From: Orychophragmus violaceus
Lineage: Eukaryota > Streptophyta > Magnoliopsida > Brassicales > Brassicaceae
Direction of reading: 5' to 3'
Assembly (NCBI GenBank): GCA_030180135.1
Contig: CM058231.1
Coordinates: 36,087,034 to 36,151,033, forward strand
DNA: 64,000 bases
Part shown: piece by piece, positions 1 to 10,640 of the stretch
How the letters are laid out: each line of letters begins with the position of its first letter
Numbering within the stretch: the stretch's first letter is position 1
The notes under the pieces: generated by a model
Database searches by the model: none
What the model was told of the DNA's origin: nothing
The model's input: only the letters and a program-made list of their open reading frames with translations
Position numbers and translations under genes: made by a program

Positions 1-1900
1 ACCGTGCAGTTGTTTGGTTCATCTCCCTTGAGATTATCCCTTGTGAAGGCTTGTTTTTGGGTGAAGATTTTCTTGGTGAATCAATTCCCCAAATGAGAGT
101 TACAACAAAGAAACTATTAAAATATAAACTGGCGTTAATGCTAGGCATGGTACCGGATATGGAGTCTCGAAGAACAGAACACCGCTAATACATCTTTGGT
201 CAAAGCTCTAGAGATGGAGTTGGATGAATGTAGCCGAGATCAAGGAGGTGCAGAAATGTGGACTGATCAGAGGTTACAAATGAATCAATCTATGTCGTCG
301 GAAAGAGACAAGATTCATCCAGAGACAAGGAATGTTGATGGTGGTGAGAGTTTGTGGAAGAGGAATGTGATGGTGAGAGAGGAAACTCGATAATAGGTTT
401 ATATTGTTAATTTATACTGTTAATTTAGTGGAAAAATAAGATGAGACATTCTACTAAGGATTTATATCCTTCAATTTGCTAAAGAATTACTAAGTTGTAA
501 ATCAACTAGACTAATTGAAACTTAGTATAAGTAAACCAATTTTTGTTTATGTGTGTTGTGTGAATTAATACTTGGCGGGGTTTGGGGTATGAAATCAAAA
601 CCACATCTATACCCTAGACCCCAAAACATTTTTTTTTATTTTTCACATATATTATTATACTTGTTGTATACACAAACTAATGATAGTTTTTTTTAAAGTA
701 TAAGGTTTAGGGTTTGAACCCTAATTCTATACCCCAAAATCATAAATATATGCTCTAAACTCAAACCTTAAAAAACTTAAATCCTACACTTGTAACATTA
801 AACCCTAAATCTAAAATCTTGATTTTTCACTAACACAAACCCTAAACCCTAATTTTTTAATCCTTATACTATAAACCATAAACATACTATATAAACTTTA
901 CTTTTAATCATAAGCTATAAAAACTTAACTTCAAACCCAAAATTCTAAATTTTCAACTTTTATAGAAATCAAAATTACAATGCATATGTCCAAAACCCTA
1001 AACCCTAAACCCATAAACTCTTAATCTTTAATCATAAACACTCAATTTTTAAACAATAAATAATAAACTTGGTGACAAAAAAAAAGACTCATAACTTAAC
1101 TCAGTATCTTCTTCTTCCTAACTCACTCACGCAACCTCCACCCAAAAGCTACTTCTTCATTTTTATCAATTCATGGATTGTAGAGTGTGAGATGAAAAAT
1201 TAATAAAACTTAATACTTTTAAAATAAAAATTAATAGAGATAGAATTTAAAATCCAATTTAATCATTTTATTTATTATATATAATTATTTTTTATTATTA
1301 TATCATTTCTAAACTTTGAATTTTTATCTATTACAATTTTAAATTTATGATTTTTAAAATTTTCATTTTAATTATATTATGATATATACTTATAACTAAA
1401 ACCTACATGCTTAACTTTAATTTTAAAACTCTAAAACCTTAACTCTTCACTAAACACAAACCCTAATTTATCAACTGAACAAGATTTAACATTTATAAAT
1501 GAAATTATTATTTTTTAAATATAATCTTTTTAAATTAACATTAATCGCATACCCTATATATCGAGCTTGAAATACCTTTATATCGAACTAGTTTAGGTTA
1601 TTGAATGATAAACTTGGATTCTGGTTTAATTGGATATTACGTACCATATATTCTGAGAATATAATGCACTGAGCCAATGAGACTCAATGTAAATAACTTG
1701 TTTGTCCAATTTTAATAAAAAGAAAAATAATTAATAAAGTGTGTGATTATCAATGTTTCTATTGGTGGAGAGAACCTTCACGCGGATCATAAATCTAAAC
1801 CACTGATTAAAAGATATCAAGGGTTCACAGAGCTTCTCATTATATACACAGATCGCATTTCAATCGTTAGATCTAAATCCATATTAAATTCTGACCATTA
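1..1900. other. AT-rich intergenic region, no gene recognised
   Basis: No convincing gene is visible. From about 540 to 1560 the sequence is strongly AT-rich and scattered with degenerate CCCTAAA units, with two or three tandem units near 838-852 and 995-1013. Such telomere-like words are common in Brassicaceae intergenic DNA and do not indicate a telomere here. A short open frame at 196-393 has no ATG start and no recognisable similarity. Confidence 0.5.
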
Positions 1901-2271
1901 GATCAGCATTTTTGGAAAACCCTTAAAATGTAAAAACAAAAATTGCTTCCCAGCCACCACGAACCTTCATCTTCGTCTATCATCTTCCTCTCTACTACCT
2001 TCACTTCGCCTTCAAGTCACCATCAACGATTTTCCCAGCCAATCACCTTCGATTTTCCATCCTTCCCACCCACCACCTTCGATCTCGCACCGGATACAGC
2101 CGTAAACGAAGATGAATCGGACTAAGGTGAGAGCGACGAGGTTAAGGACGAATCGTCACCACCGAAGGTGAATGCAATCCCGTCTTCAAATGGATTCTTT
2201 TGCTCTCACTTTCTTCTTCTTCTCTCGATCTGATTTTATTTTTTGTTCAAGGTTCTCTCTGTGTTCGAGAA

Positions 2272-2647
2272 ATGTGGTGCTGCGGTGGCCGTGGTGCGAC
2301 GGTGGCTCGTTGGTTCCGTGAAGCTTGGCCTTATCTGTGGGCTCACAGTCGCTGCACCTTCGTTGTTACTATCTCCGGCGAGATAATATCCAGCCCTTAC
2401 TGTGATCTCATTTTAAAGGTATCGTTTATGTTAAAGAACCACACAAGGTGTTCGATTGTTTGTCTCATTTAAAGTTGTTATGTCCTCTTTGCAATGCTTA
2501 CAGTTCTCAGATTGAGAAGAAGTTAAAAGTAATTTGATTTGTGTGCAGGACATAACGTTTCTTCATCATCTGGGAATAAGATTTGTTTTAGTTCCTGTAA
2601 CTCAACAGCAAATCGACCAGCTTCTGTCTGAGAGAGGTCATAAATAG
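2272..2647 (+). pseudogene. N-acetylglutamate synthase (NAGS) gene fragment, two exons
   Basis: Two exon-like pieces (2272-2418 and 2549-2647) flank an intron with a GT donor at 2419 and an AG acceptor at 2547-2548; the phase is preserved. The first encodes a stretch containing RWFREAWPYLWAH and ISGEIISSPYCD. The second encodes FLHHLGIRFVLVPVTQQQID and ends at a TAG stop. I recognise these as the N-terminal part of the amino-acid-kinase region of plant chloroplast NAGS, the first enzyme of arginine synthesis. Only about 80 codons remain of a protein of roughly 600 residues, so this is not a working enzyme. It lies just inside a CACTA-type terminus at 3209, which suggests a captured host-gene fragment. 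The serine/proline-rich frame at 1943-2125 could be an unrelated leader. The identification comes from memory of the family. Confidence 0.78.
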
Positions 2648-2924
2648 ATAAACTTTGCCTCTTGTTTTGTTTTGATTCTAAACTAAGAGTTTGTGGTGGT
2701 TGCATCTCACCGGCAACGGCGTATCTCACCGGCGTCACATTCCGAGCCGTCGCATCTCAGCCATCAGCTTGATAATCTCTATCTCCAGAGAGATATGGGC
2801 GTGAGAGAGTGCTCCCATTTTGTACATTATTTTTGTTTATAATGTATTGTATTTTCTGGGAAAATGTAATTGTATATTCAATTTTAATTTAATTTATTAT
2901 TTATACATTTTTTTTTTATTTTTT

Positions 2925-3209
2925 TTTTGTAATACCATAGCGTTTAATAAACACTATTGTAGAATAATCTAAAACGCTATCTTAAAATATATAACATAGC
3001 TTTTAATAAAAACGCTATCTTAAATATATGTAACCATTGCATTTATTGAAAACGCTATCTTTAAAATATATACGATAGCATTTAAGAAAAACGCTATCTA
3101 AAGTGTTAGACCTATTATCGCGGGACATGAAATAGCGCTTACCTTTCCGCTATCAAAACCCTACGATAGCGTTTTTCCTATGTTATTAATACCTGTTTTT
3201 CCTGTAGTG
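2925..3209. mobile_element. CACTA (En/Spm-like) transposon terminus with subterminal repeats
   Basis: The right boundary reads CCTGTAGTG, the reverse complement of a CACTACAGG terminal inverted repeat, ending at 3209. Inside it lie at least eight copies, in both orientations, of a subterminal word related to AACGCTATC (for example near 2970, 3008, 3050, 3090, 3150 and 3170). This matches the CACTA architecture of short TIRs plus many short subterminal transposase-binding repeats. I found no matching left terminus in the window, so the left end is either outside it or destroyed. The NAGS fragment at 2272-2647 would be internal cargo. Confidence 0.65.
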
Positions 3210-3212
3210 TTA

Positions 3213-4265
3213 AAAACCACCGTCTAGCGGATCCGAAGATACGGCCTCCAACGGAGATAGAATAAACCACCCAGTGGCGATCAACGTTGCAGCATACGCA
3301 ACCGCAGTACATAACACCATGACGGCCAACGCTGCAACATACGCAGCCGCAACTGATGCAACGACAGTCGACGTAACGCTGTCCGATTTAAAGAAAACGA
3401 CGGCTGTATTGATGCAAAAACTCGATATCAGGACAAGGCAGATATCATGTGTGCCAAGCAAACGAAAAGGCTCGAGACAAAAGACAAAGGAGCACCTATA
3501 TTTCGGAACGACCGAACATGGGCAACTCGATTTCTCAACGCCTTACGGCTCAAGGAGAAACCTTATGATACATCATCTGCAACTTGCAAACAAGCAAACC
3601 TCTCTTGCGGTTAGATCTAACACAACAGATCAATCACCACTAATCTGGCCAAGAAGGATCGCGGTAACTATCGATGTCGACGGAGATGATTGCATGGACG
3701 CAACCTCAGACGAAAAAGAGTCATAACAAGAAGACCAACATCAGATAGTAATACGTCGAAACCAAAAAGAACACTTTGTAATGTTCAAGGATCGTCTTTG
3801 TCGCAACCAACTTTACGACCTTTCCGAATATCAAGATAAGTACCTAAAATCTAATTTATCTTCTCGTCATCAATTGCTTTACAAATTATGCCGATATGTT
3901 CAACTTATTTGTGACTTATTGATTTTAGCCTTGTTACAAGTTTTCCGCTCCCAATGCTTTACGATTATAGGAATTACTAATGTCTCTAACTTGCGTAGAA
4001 ATTAACATGATAAACTATTGATCGAAATCGTAAATATCTTGTCAAATCTTTCTGTGTGTTCAACGTGCAATATATTTTCTCTTGGATTTTGTTTTACATG
4101 TTGAGCATCTTGATTTGAGACTTTGCGGTTATACGCTAACCGATTTTTATTATCGAACGAGTGTCCGAACTTCGCTTCGTTTGTAGATCTATCCGTGACG
4201 CCAAGAAGCCAAACAGCCGACGATCGTACCGGAATTGAACGGCTTGAAAAATCTGTTTTAATACG
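3213..4265 (+). pseudogene. Probable retroelement gag-like remnant
   Basis: An open frame at 3274-3726 encodes an alanine/threonine-rich N-terminus followed by a polar segment. From its composition and position next to Tat-like tandem arrays I infer the N-terminal part of a gypsy gag, but I see no diagnostic motif. From 3727 to 4265 I see no gene; several short frames overlap on both strands and appear to be chance. Confidence 0.3.
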
Positions 4266-4381
4266 TTGTCGCAGCCAAGTCGAACCATCTCTAACCAATC
4301 GTCATTGATGCCCCGCTGTCACACCAGCATGCGTTCCAAGCCATCCTGCTCCATGACCGTATATATTCGAGCACATAAGAC

Positions 4382-4700
4382 TGCAAAGCATGCTCGGCCA
4401 CTCGCAAAGCATGCTTGGCCACTCGCAAAGCATGCTCGGCAACCCGCAAAACATGTTCGGCAACTCGCAGGCATGCTCGACAACTCGCAAGCGTGCTCGG
4501 CAACTCGCGAAACATGCTCGGCAACTCCAAAAGCATGCTCGGCAACTCACAAAGCTTGTTCGGCAACTCGCAAGCGTGCTCGGCAACTCGCAAGCATGCT
4601 CGGAAACTCACAAAGCATGTTCGGCAACTCGCAAGCATGCTCGGCAACTTGCAAAGCGTGCTCAGTAACTCGCATGCGTGCTCGGCAACTCGCATAATGT
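4382..4700. repeat. Tandem array, 20-21 bp unit
   Basis: About 15 degenerate head-to-tail copies of a unit built on GCATGCTCGGCAACTCGCAA are visible. The unit length alternates between 20 and 21 bp, so all frames stay open and several long overlapping ORFs arise on both strands; these are repeat translations, not genes. GCATGC inside the unit is itself a palindrome. From 4700 to 4860 the array passes into a shorter run of CCGAGCTAAACCAG-like words related to the palindromic array at 8770-9075. Confidence 0.9.
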
Positions 4701-5029
4701 TCGGAAAATCAGAGCTAAACCAGTTCGAAAATTCCGAACTAAACCAGCTCGGATTTTCGAACTAAACCAATTCAAATCCGAGCAATAAAAAAAAAATCAG
4801 CTCGTTTTCCGAGCTAAAACGGAAGAAAAAAAAAGGAAAAGGAGCTCATCTAGCTGATAAAAACAAAAAAATTTGGGCTCGGGCAATTGCTCATGTCGGA
4901 TAATTGATTATGCCCACTCAATTATGATGCTTGTCATGTTGGAAAATTGTTTTGAACATGACGTTTATGATGACGTTCATGCTTGGACAAGCACATGCCC
5001 ACTAAATTAATTAAGTGATCAAGATTATG

Positions 5030-5032
<3 letters not shown>

Positions 5033-5094
<62 letters not shown>
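5033..5094. repeat. (AT)n microsatellite
   Basis: About 31 uninterrupted AT dinucleotides lie inside the tandem-repeat-rich remnant. Confidence 0.98.
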
Positions 5095-5098
<4 letters not shown>

Positions 5099-5778
5099 GT
5101 TGTTTAGCCAAACAATGTCTTTCGGCCATCATCTTGACACTCGGCAACGCGCTAGAATCCGAGTCCGCGTAATCACTGATCGGCGTAATCACTGCTCGGC
5201 GAAGTCACCTTCCTACGGTGACGACCAGCTCGGCAAAACTCTCCTCTGCGATTGGCTCACAATTCACACAAAACCTGCTCGGATGCACCATCTCAACGGC
5301 CAGTACACGATCGTTTCGATCTACAACGATCACATCATCAAACTTTGCGAACACAAAGCGTTATACTAGGTGGATTTGGTCATGTGACAAAGTAATATTT
5401 TCGGAACATTTTCTTTGCGTTCGACGATCAAATTGACGATACGAACGACGCAATTATGCCCTTGTCCGCATCCAAAATTGCCAACAAGAAATTACTGAAT
5501 ACTACAAATCCAATATTCGCAGTTGAAGGTTCATCGACAACGACCCGGTGCTATGGAAACTGTCCCAGAACACGGTTAAATGAAACACACACAAACTAGG
5601 ATCAAACCGAGAAGGAACATACATAGTGACCAAACTAGTTCGCCGTGGAGCATAAGAACTTGTCAACATGGACGACGACGAGATTTCAAGAAGTTGGAAT
5701 GCAACACATTTCGAAGAAGTACTATCACTAGAACGAGATTTTCGAACATCTTAAGAAACAGTTGAACTACGGGACGAC

Positions 5779-5808
5779 TTGATCCCCGAAAGGGGTATGT
5801 AGGCAGCC
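5779..5808 (+). other. Tat-type motif GGGGTATGTAGGCAGCC (copy 1)
   Basis: CCCCGAAAGGGG forms a small hairpin followed directly by TATGTAGGCAGCC. A similar block is familiar from plant Tat/Ogre-type gypsy elements between the end of integrase and the 3' untranslated repeats. Two more copies occur here, at 8392-8422 (plus) and 16575-16604 (minus, inside the recognisable Tat-like element). It supports assigning the 3.2-9.8 kb block to the Tat lineage. Confidence 0.6.
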
Positions 5809-5889
5809 GATGTCTTGATCAGTTCAGTTGTCCCTCCTTTTCAAAAAAAGGGGGAGCGGGTCCGTATATATCTATACTCTCGCATCAGA

Positions 5890-6230
5890 ATTCGGAAAAT
5901 TTTAAAACAATTTTCGAACTCGAAAGCTTTTCAGACAAAGTTGCTCGGAACATTCAAACAAATCAGCTAGAAACTTTTTAGCAAGTCAGCTAGGAAATTC
6001 CGAGCAAGTTAGCTAGGAACTTCCAAGCAAGTTAGCTAGGAAATTCCGAGCTGTCCGAGCAAGTAAGCTAGGAACTTCCGAGCAAGTCAGCTAGGAAAGC
6101 CTGAGTTAATCAAATAAGTCAACTCGATACTTCCAAGCAAATCATCTAGGAAAGTCTGAGCTAATCAAACCAGTCAACTCAGAGCTTCCGAGTAAATCAG
6201 TTAGGAAAGTCCGAACTTCCGAGCGAATCA
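5890..6230. repeat. Degenerate repeats related to the 27-bp array
   Basis: Irregular copies of TCAGCTAGGAAATTCCGAGC-like words occur at intervals of about 25-40 bp, with more divergence than the array that follows. They look like an older, decayed edge of the 27-bp array. Confidence 0.65.
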
Positions 6231-6231
6231 G

Positions 6232-6925
6232 TTAGGAAATTCCGAGCTGACCTCTCTTCTCGGAAATTCCGAGCTGAACTCTCTTCTCGGGAATTACGAG
6301 CTGACCTCTCTTCTCGGAAATTCCGAGCTGACCTCTCTTCTCGGAAATTCCGAGCTGGCCTATCTTCTCAGAAATTCCGAGCTGGCCTCTCTTCTCGGAA
6401 ATTCCGAGCTGGCCTCTCTTCTCGGAAATTCCGAGCTGACCTATCTTCTCGGAAATTCCGAGCTGGCCTCTCTTCTTGAAAATTCCGAACTGACCTCTCT
6501 TCTCGGAAATTCCGAGCTGGACTCTCTTCTCGGAAATTCTGAACTGACCTCTCTTCTCGGAAATTCCGAGCTGACCTCTCTGCTCAAAAATTCCGAGGTA
6601 ACCTCTCTTCTCGGAAATTCCGAGCTGACCTCTCTTCTCGGAAATTCCGAGCTGAACACTCTTCTCGAAAATTCCGAGCTGACCTCTCTGCTCGGAAATT
6701 CCGATATGACCTCTCTGCTCGGAAATTCCGAGCTGGCCTCTCTTCTCGGAAATTCCAATTTGAACACTCTTCTCGGAAATTCCAAGCTGAACTCTCTTCT
6801 CGGAAATTCCGAGCTGACATCTCTTCTCGGGAATTCCGATCTGGCCTCTCTTCTCGGAAACTCCGAGCTGAACTCTCTTCTCGGAAATTCCGAGCTGACC
6901 TCTCTGCTCTGAAATTCCGAGCTGA
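6232..6925. repeat. Tandem array, about 26 copies of a 27-bp unit
   Basis: The unit contains TTCCGAG, a pyrimidine-rich CTGACCTCTCTT loop and CTCGGAA, so each monomer can fold as a hairpin. Because 27 is a multiple of three, a 233-codon frame stays open on the minus strand (6232-6933), with other frames on both strands. The predicted peptide is a nine-residue repeat (QLGISEKRG-like), and I read it as a by-product of the DNA repeat. Monomers differ by a few substitutions; boundaries are sharp at both ends. Confidence 0.93.
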
Positions 6926-7169
6926 CATCGCATGCATAGTCGTTAGGAATAGCTTATCTTGTCCGCTGACGGCCGTAGCGGACAAACGCATACATCCTTT
7001 ACGGATATAAGCCAACATGTCCAATATGGATTGAGGCTCTATTACATCCAACAACGGATAAAAGTGCGCTATATATGTTTATTATCGGCAAAGGGAACAT
7101 AAGTCGAGAGGTCGACGTAAGATCCCGAATACGGGTTGTTGACAGGTCTTCAAATCCGCCGCACCAGTA
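6926..7169. other. Spacer between arrays, nothing recognised
   Basis: Unique-looking sequence between two repeat arrays. Short overlapping frames are present on the minus strand, but none has a recognisable domain. Confidence 0.4.
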
Positions 7170-7790
7170 CTGGAGACGATAAAAAACCCCCAAAAATCCA
7201 GTATGACGCTTCTCAGCACGCTGGAAAAATGACGTTCTAACCAAGTATATCTTGGTTCGGTATCTTTGAAAGGTGGTCCTACGGATACCGGTTTATTTTC
7301 AGTGAACGAAGGATGCGAGGCGAGAGTTTCGCGGAAAATCGAGATCGAAAAATCCAAACCCAGTAAAACACGACACATTGGTCTCAACAACGTCATTATT
7401 GAGTAAACTACACGACCGACTTGGGAATGTAAGACGGCAGACCCCCGCACTAGTACTAAAGTCAACCGTAAAACTCCTCGAAACCCAGCAAGACGCTTCC
7501 GAGCACACTGGTCTAATCATTACATATCCACGGAAGGAATATGTCTTACTATTCCTCGGACTCAATTTCAAAACCCAGTAAGACGCTTCCGAGCACACTG
7601 GTCTCAATCATCTCAGGATCGTAAGTAGAGTATATCTCGCTGACCTTCAAACTTAACTCAAAACCCAGTTAGGCGCTTTCAAGCATGCTAGTCTTAGTCA
7701 TCACAAAGGCGAGTATATCTCGCCAACGTTCGAGCTCAAAACTTGATTCGAAATACGGCGGAACGCTTCTACGCACACTAGAGTTAAACG
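7170..7790. repeat. Degenerate repeats of about 90-100 bp
   Basis: A core reading AACCCAGTAAGACGCTTCC followed by GAGCACACTGGTCT recurs at about 7180, 7360, 7480, 7572, 7662 and 7745, with strong divergence between copies. The spacing is 80-180 bp. It fits the hypervariable repeat-rich 3' region of a Tat-type retroelement. The core GCTTCCGAGCACAC shares the CCGAG word with the neighbouring arrays. Confidence 0.75.
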
Positions 7791-8391
7791 ATATCCTATA
7801 AACCTCAAGACTCGGACTACGCGTCTGAGTGCAATGCTCCTAAAAGCACCAAGGGTCAAATGCTAAATCACACTATCCTTCGGGAACTATACGAAGCTGT
7901 CCGGGAAAGCCTTCAAGCTATACGGAACTAACTCGTACAGTCAATACAAAGCCGATGAAGGAGATTTTCTCCCAAAACATTTTGCTCGAATTTTTGCATT
8001 AACCGACCTAACGTCAACATGATAGTTGGGCTCCTCGGACATACAAATCGTCCTAGCAGGCTCGACAAACTAACCTGAAACCAATCTTACTCACAACTCT
8101 GAGTAGACTTACTCGGAAAATCCGAGCAGATTTGCTCAGAAAATCCAAGCATGTTGCGCAGGAAATCCGAGCAGATACTGTAGAGAAATTTCGAGAAGTC
8201 GTGCTCGGAAATCCGAGCAGATTTACTCGAAAAATTCCGAACCAAACGCGATTTCTCTCTCAGACTCATCGCTTTTGTAGGTTCATAATTCAACGTACCG
8301 TCTCCACTGCTTTGAATACGCAAGCGTCGACGAAATACCAATAATGGATTTCCAAACATCCAACGACATGACAAGAGAACTACGGATGGCT
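7791..8391. other. Non-coding retroelement-derived sequence
   Basis: No gene recognised. The stretch 8090-8250 contains further CTCGGAAAATCCGAGCAGAT-like words related to the flanking arrays. Frames on both strands here lack domains. Confidence 0.4.
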
Positions 8392-8422
8392 TTATCCCTT
8401 TCTTAAGGGTACGTAGGCGGCC
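8392..8422 (+). other. Tat-type motif GGGTACGTAGGCGGCC (copy 2)
   Basis: The block TATCCCTTTCTTAAGGGTAC, followed by GTAGGCGGCC and then GGTTCAGCTG about 10 bp on, parallels copy 1 at 5779 and the minus-strand copy at 16575. Two plus-strand copies 2.6 kb apart, each with its own tandem arrays, suggest two overlapping or tandemly arranged element remnants. Confidence 0.6.
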
Positions 8423-8769
8423 TTTCATAAGGTTCAGCTGTAAACAAAAATTCTTCGCTTGAAATAAAGAAGCATCAAGGTCATACACCAGGAACGACCA
8501 ATGGTTCCGAAGAAAATTTTAATAACATACATAATTGCTCGGAAGACTCTGCACAAAAAAAAAATCAACTACGGCTGAAAGATCCAAAAGGGTCACCATA
8601 TACACGCCAATGGATGTGGATCGACTTACTAGAAGGGCCGGAACAAATCCAACTCGAAAATACCATTTCAAAAAATTTGTCTAACTTGATGTACAAGACG
8701 AAGGCCCAAATGCGACAAACGATTCGGATAATCCTTCGTCGCAAACGACAGAGCAACAAAAAAGAAAGG
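8423..8769. other. No recognised feature
   Basis: Non-repetitive stretch with short overlapping frames on both strands and no recognisable domain. Confidence 0.35.
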
Positions 8770-9075
8770 ACCGAGCTGAACCATCTCCGAAAACCGAGCT
8801 GAACCAGCTCGGAATTCCGAGTTAAACCATCTCAGAATTCCGAGATAAACCATCTAGGAAAACCGAGCTGGACCAGCTCGGATTTCCGAGCTAAACTAGC
8901 TCGGAATTCCGAGCTTAACCAGCTCGGAATTCCGAGCTAAACCAGCTCAGAAATCCGAGCTGGTCCAGCTCGGATTTTCCGAGATGAACCAACTTGGTTT
9001 TTCCGAGATGAACCAGCTCGGATTTTCCGAGATGAACCTGCTTGGATTTTCCGAGATGAACCAGCTCGGATCTAA
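8770..9075. repeat. Tandem array of palindromic 23-24 bp units
   Basis: About 12 consecutive units carry CCAGCTCGG and CCGAGCTAAA. In the best copies (about 8876-8945) the core AGCTCGGAATTCCGAGCT is a perfect 18-bp palindrome. Later copies replace AATTCC with ATTTTCC and become imperfect. Such an array can form cruciforms or, if transcribed, a series of hairpins. Confidence 0.9.
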
Positions 9076-9229
9076 ACCCATCGCCTCTCGATCTTGATCA
9101 TGATTTGCCCCTCCGGAATCCTGAGTTGAACCTTTGAGCCAAACCATCTCGAATTTCCGACCTAGACCGTTTCTGGTTTTCCGAGCTGAACTTTCCGAAC
9201 GGATAACCAAACACTTGCCGATACGCATA

Positions 9230-9825
9230 ACTTGTCGCAACCCATCTTCGGAAACATCAGTCCATACCTTCCTGAGCCGACGATTTGGGCCGATGGATCG
9301 AGACTGAGAGAAATGGGGACTTAGGCCCAAGCATACGACAAACTCTAAGCCAAATAAGTGAGTTGATACGTTAACGGACTCGGAACGTCCAAATCTCGGC
9401 CCATCCGGCAAAAGAGTCGAGCCGCGGAAAGATGAATAAGTAAAGAAAGAGATTGGAGAAAGGAAAATTCGAGATAGAAATGTACATTTTAGCAAGAAAA
9501 GGAAAAAGATAAGAACATGAAGATTTTCGCAAATCCTACGGAAATATTATCAAAAGCCGACGAACAGAAGCTATAAAAGGAGGGAGAGACCAGACGAGAA
9601 AGGCTTAGCGAAAAACCCTAGACCTAGACTTAAGAACTTAGTAGTTTCTCTTAGCCGTTTTCAGAGTTCTTTTGTACTTTCTTTCCGATTCCTTTACTCT
9701 GTTTTCCGATCTTTGTACTCTTTTCGACTTCTAATCAATACAATGTCCTCCAGGTTTGCTAGTTTAGTGGTTATTCCTTGAAAGTTTCTGTTTCCTAAAA
9801 GTTTTGCTCTACAAGTTTTGACCGT
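9230..9825 (+). repeat. LTR-like region of a Tat-type element (boundaries uncertain)
   Basis: A promoter-like segment with a TATA box (9571-9580), a GAGAGACC-type leader, an AACCCTAGACC word, a T-rich U5-like tract and TCAATACAATG near 9740 resembles the R/U5 part of a plant gypsy LTR read in plus orientation. I could not pair it with a second LTR in the window, and TG..CA ends are not certain, so it may be a solo or truncated LTR. It directly precedes the Harbinger remnant. Confidence 0.5.
9571..9580 (+). promoter_or_regulatory. TATA box CTATAAAAGG of the LTR-like region
   Basis: A good plant TATA consensus in a GA-rich context, followed about 30 bp downstream by a plausible start region. 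It is the best promoter-like sequence in the 3-10 kb block. Confidence 0.55.
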
Positions 9826-9829
9826 GTGA

Positions 9830-10640
9830 GTTTCGACTCTCACAATGAACAAGACCAAAGAGTTGTTGAAACTCTTTTTCAGCGTACATAAGAGACAGTG
9901 AAACAAAAGTTTCATAAGGTGTTAAATTCTCTTTTACGATTAGTTGGTGATGTTGTGAAGCCAAAAGAGAATGATGTAATGAAGGTAAACTCTCATATAT
10001 CTTCAAATAACATATTTTATCCTTTTTCAGTTATTGTATCGGTGCTCTTGATTTTACGCATGTTAAGGTGCGGGTTATGAGGGTTCAAAAGCATAGATTT
10101 TTGAATTCGAAGCAATTTCCATCTATGAATGTGCTGGCCATATGCAAGTTTAATATGAAATTTGTTTATGAATACATTGGAACACCGGGTAAAGCACATG
10201 ACACAAAAGTGTTAAAATTTTGTGCACGCAACGACATATTTCCAATGCTTTCGGAGGAAAAATACTTTCTTGTTGATTTGGGATATCCAACTAGAAAAGG
10301 ATATTTGTCTCCATATCCTCACACACTATATCATCAACATCAACAGAGAGAACAAGGGCTTCCTAAAAAAGCATGTGAGAAATTCAACAAGCGTTATTCT
10401 TCCTTACGTCTTGTCGTTGAGCGAAGTTTTGGAGTTTGGGAAAGAAAATGGAAGATCATAGGAGACACAAAATATGATTTTTGAACTATGTGTAAGATTG
10501 TTGTGGTAACAATGTCGCTTCATAATTTTATTCGGGATTCAGATAAGGCTGGTGAGGAATTTTGTGAGTTCGAAAGGAAGATTTTGAAGTAGAGCATACA
10601 TTTGGATTCAAATGCAAATTCATAGCATGTGCACGTGGAG
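9830..10640 (+). pseudogene. PIF/Harbinger-type transposase (DDE_Tnp_4, ALP1/HARBI1-like), broken
   Basis: The conceptual product matches the plant PIF/Harbinger nuclease family. It has ETVKQKFHKVLNSLLR near 9892, then GALDFTHVKVR (first acidic residue; family norm GAIDGTHV), SMNVLAICKFNMKFVYEYIG, GKAHDTKVL (second Asp), FLVDLGYPTRKGYLSPY, and SLRLVVERSFGVWERKWKII (the Glu). All three catalytic acids are therefore still visible. Breaks are a stop at about 9889-9891, a frameshift around 10020-10040, a TGA at 10483-10485, and loss of the N-terminus. After the TGA the same frame continues with SLHNFIRDSD, typical of the C-terminus. Host-domesticated ALP1 proteins share this fold, but the breaks and the TE context favour a dead transposase. 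No Myb-like second Harbinger ORF is seen nearby. Confidence 0.85.

Noticed and set aside
838..1013. CCCTAAA units as a telomere or internal telomere block
   Set aside because: Only two or three units at a time, surrounded by unrelated AT-rich sequence.
4266..4765. Several overlapping ORFs on both strands
   Set aside because: All come from the 20-21 bp array; cysteine/alanine/arginine-rich repeats in every frame are a by-product.
6232..6933. Long minus-strand ORF of 233 codons
   Set aside because: It is exactly the 27-bp array translated; other frames of the array are open as well, and the peptide has no domain.
4382..9075. Repeat arrays as a CRISPR locus
   Set aside because: Monomers are directly joined without unique spacers, no cas genes exist, and the DNA is plant nuclear.
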